The notes under the pieces: generated by a model
The model's input: the letters and a program-made list of their open reading frames with translations, nothing else
The model's database searches: none
Told to the model about the DNA's origin: nothing
Made by a program: the position numbers and the translations under genes
Shown here: positions 7,383-7,659 of the stretch, one piece after another
Layout: each line of letters opens with the position of its first letter
Numbering within the stretch: the first letter of the stretch is position 1
NCBI GenBank assembly: GCA_902803455.1
Contig: CADCQC010000156.1
Span: 1-7,659, forward strand
DNA: 7,659 nt
Source: an uncultured Prevotellaceae bacterium
Lineage (GTDB): Bacteria; Bacteroidota; Bacteroidia; Bacteroidales; Bacteroidaceae
Direction: 5' to 3'

Positions 7383-7659
7383 TTATAGGGAGGTTATTTC
7401 GATATGAGGCTGCTGGCCACGGGCATCCTGCCGCTTCCATGTGATGGTGATGATCCGCTGTTCACCGGGCATCAATGTCACATAGTTATCGCTGTAGATG
7501 ACAGGGAGAATCTGCTCATTGTCTCCGCCTTTGAGATTCAGACGAAGGAATACAGCAGGTGTCTTCCCCACATTCTTAATTGTCACGTCAGCCTTCTCCC
7601 CGTTGATTTTTACTTGTTGCTGCAACACAGGTTTGGGAAGAGAAGACAACGCACGGTAA
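7383..7659 (-). CDS. GH2 beta-mannosidase/exo-beta-glucosaminidase-like enzyme, C-terminal end (partial)
   Basis: The minus-strand frame is open from the right edge to the TAA at 7385-7383. The TTG at 7649-7647 is an internal Leu codon, and upstream in-frame residues read YRA, so the gene begins outside the window. About 92 residues are visible. They form an Ig-like beta-sandwich with VTIKNVGKTPAVFLRLNLKG and VIYSDNYVTLMPGEQRIITITW. The SDNY...LMPGE pattern is the hallmark of the last domain of GH2 beta-mannosidases and exo-beta-glucosaminidases. No catalytic residue is included, so substrate cannot be told. The stop lies 9 bases before the GH115 start, which indicates one operon and suggests that both act on the same plant glycan. 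The promoter for this operon is off the right edge. Confidence 0.75.
   Translation of the reverse strand, partial: YRALSSLPKPVLQQQVKINGEKADVTIKNVGKTPAVFLRLNLKGGDNEQILPVIYSDNYVTLMPGEQRIITITWKRQDARGQQPHIEITSL

Noticed and set aside
1..7659. CRISPR arrays, tRNA or rRNA genes, insertion sequences, integrase or phage genes, defence systems.
   Set aside because: No regularly spaced repeats, RNA gene signatures or transposase/integrase motifs were seen on either strand. Almost all sequence is accounted for by glycan-degradation genes.

Overview
The window looks like a carbohydrate-utilisation locus from a Bacteroidota chromosome, probably a Prevotella-like member of the Bacteroidales. The signs are secreted glycoside hydrolases in tight clusters, an outer-membrane beta-barrel protein with the tail typical of that phylum, no Shine-Dalgarno sequences before the starts, and a promoter-like TAnnTTTG element. 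The genus is an inference from protein style only. There are five protein-coding genes (two cut by the window edges), and no tRNA, rRNA, CRISPR array or insertion sequence was seen.

Left part, plus strand: the end of an outer-membrane beta-barrel protein (1-496) is followed by a 318-base AT-rich gap. The gap holds a plausible promoter (TACTTTTG at 674-681), a perfect 6-bp palindrome just downstream (692-704) and an AT-rich inverted repeat (601-628). Next comes a two-gene operon separated by 11 bases: a secreted GH27 alpha-galactosidase (815-2047) and a secreted GH2 beta-galactosidase-type enzyme (2059-4494).

Right part, minus strand: the C-terminal end of a GH2 enzyme of the beta-mannosidase/exo-beta-glucosaminidase type (7383-7659, continuing off the right edge) lies 9 bases upstream of a complete GH115 xylan alpha-1,2-glucuronidase (4521-7373). 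The two arms converge, with 26 bases between the stop codons of the GH2 and GH115 genes. A short inverted repeat straddles the plus-strand stop.

Taken together, the enzymes remove alpha-galactose, a beta-linked sugar (probably galactose) and (4-O-methyl)glucuronic acid. This set suits a galactose- and glucuronate-decorated plant polysaccharide such as glucuronoxylan or an arabinogalactan. No SusC/SusD pair, sensor-regulator or endo-acting backbone enzyme is visible, so the full locus must extend beyond the window or the enzymes act on material opened by others. I found no clear undescribed system; the more unusual points are the probable non-standard beta-domain in the GH115 protein and the possible galactose-then-glucuronate cooperation.
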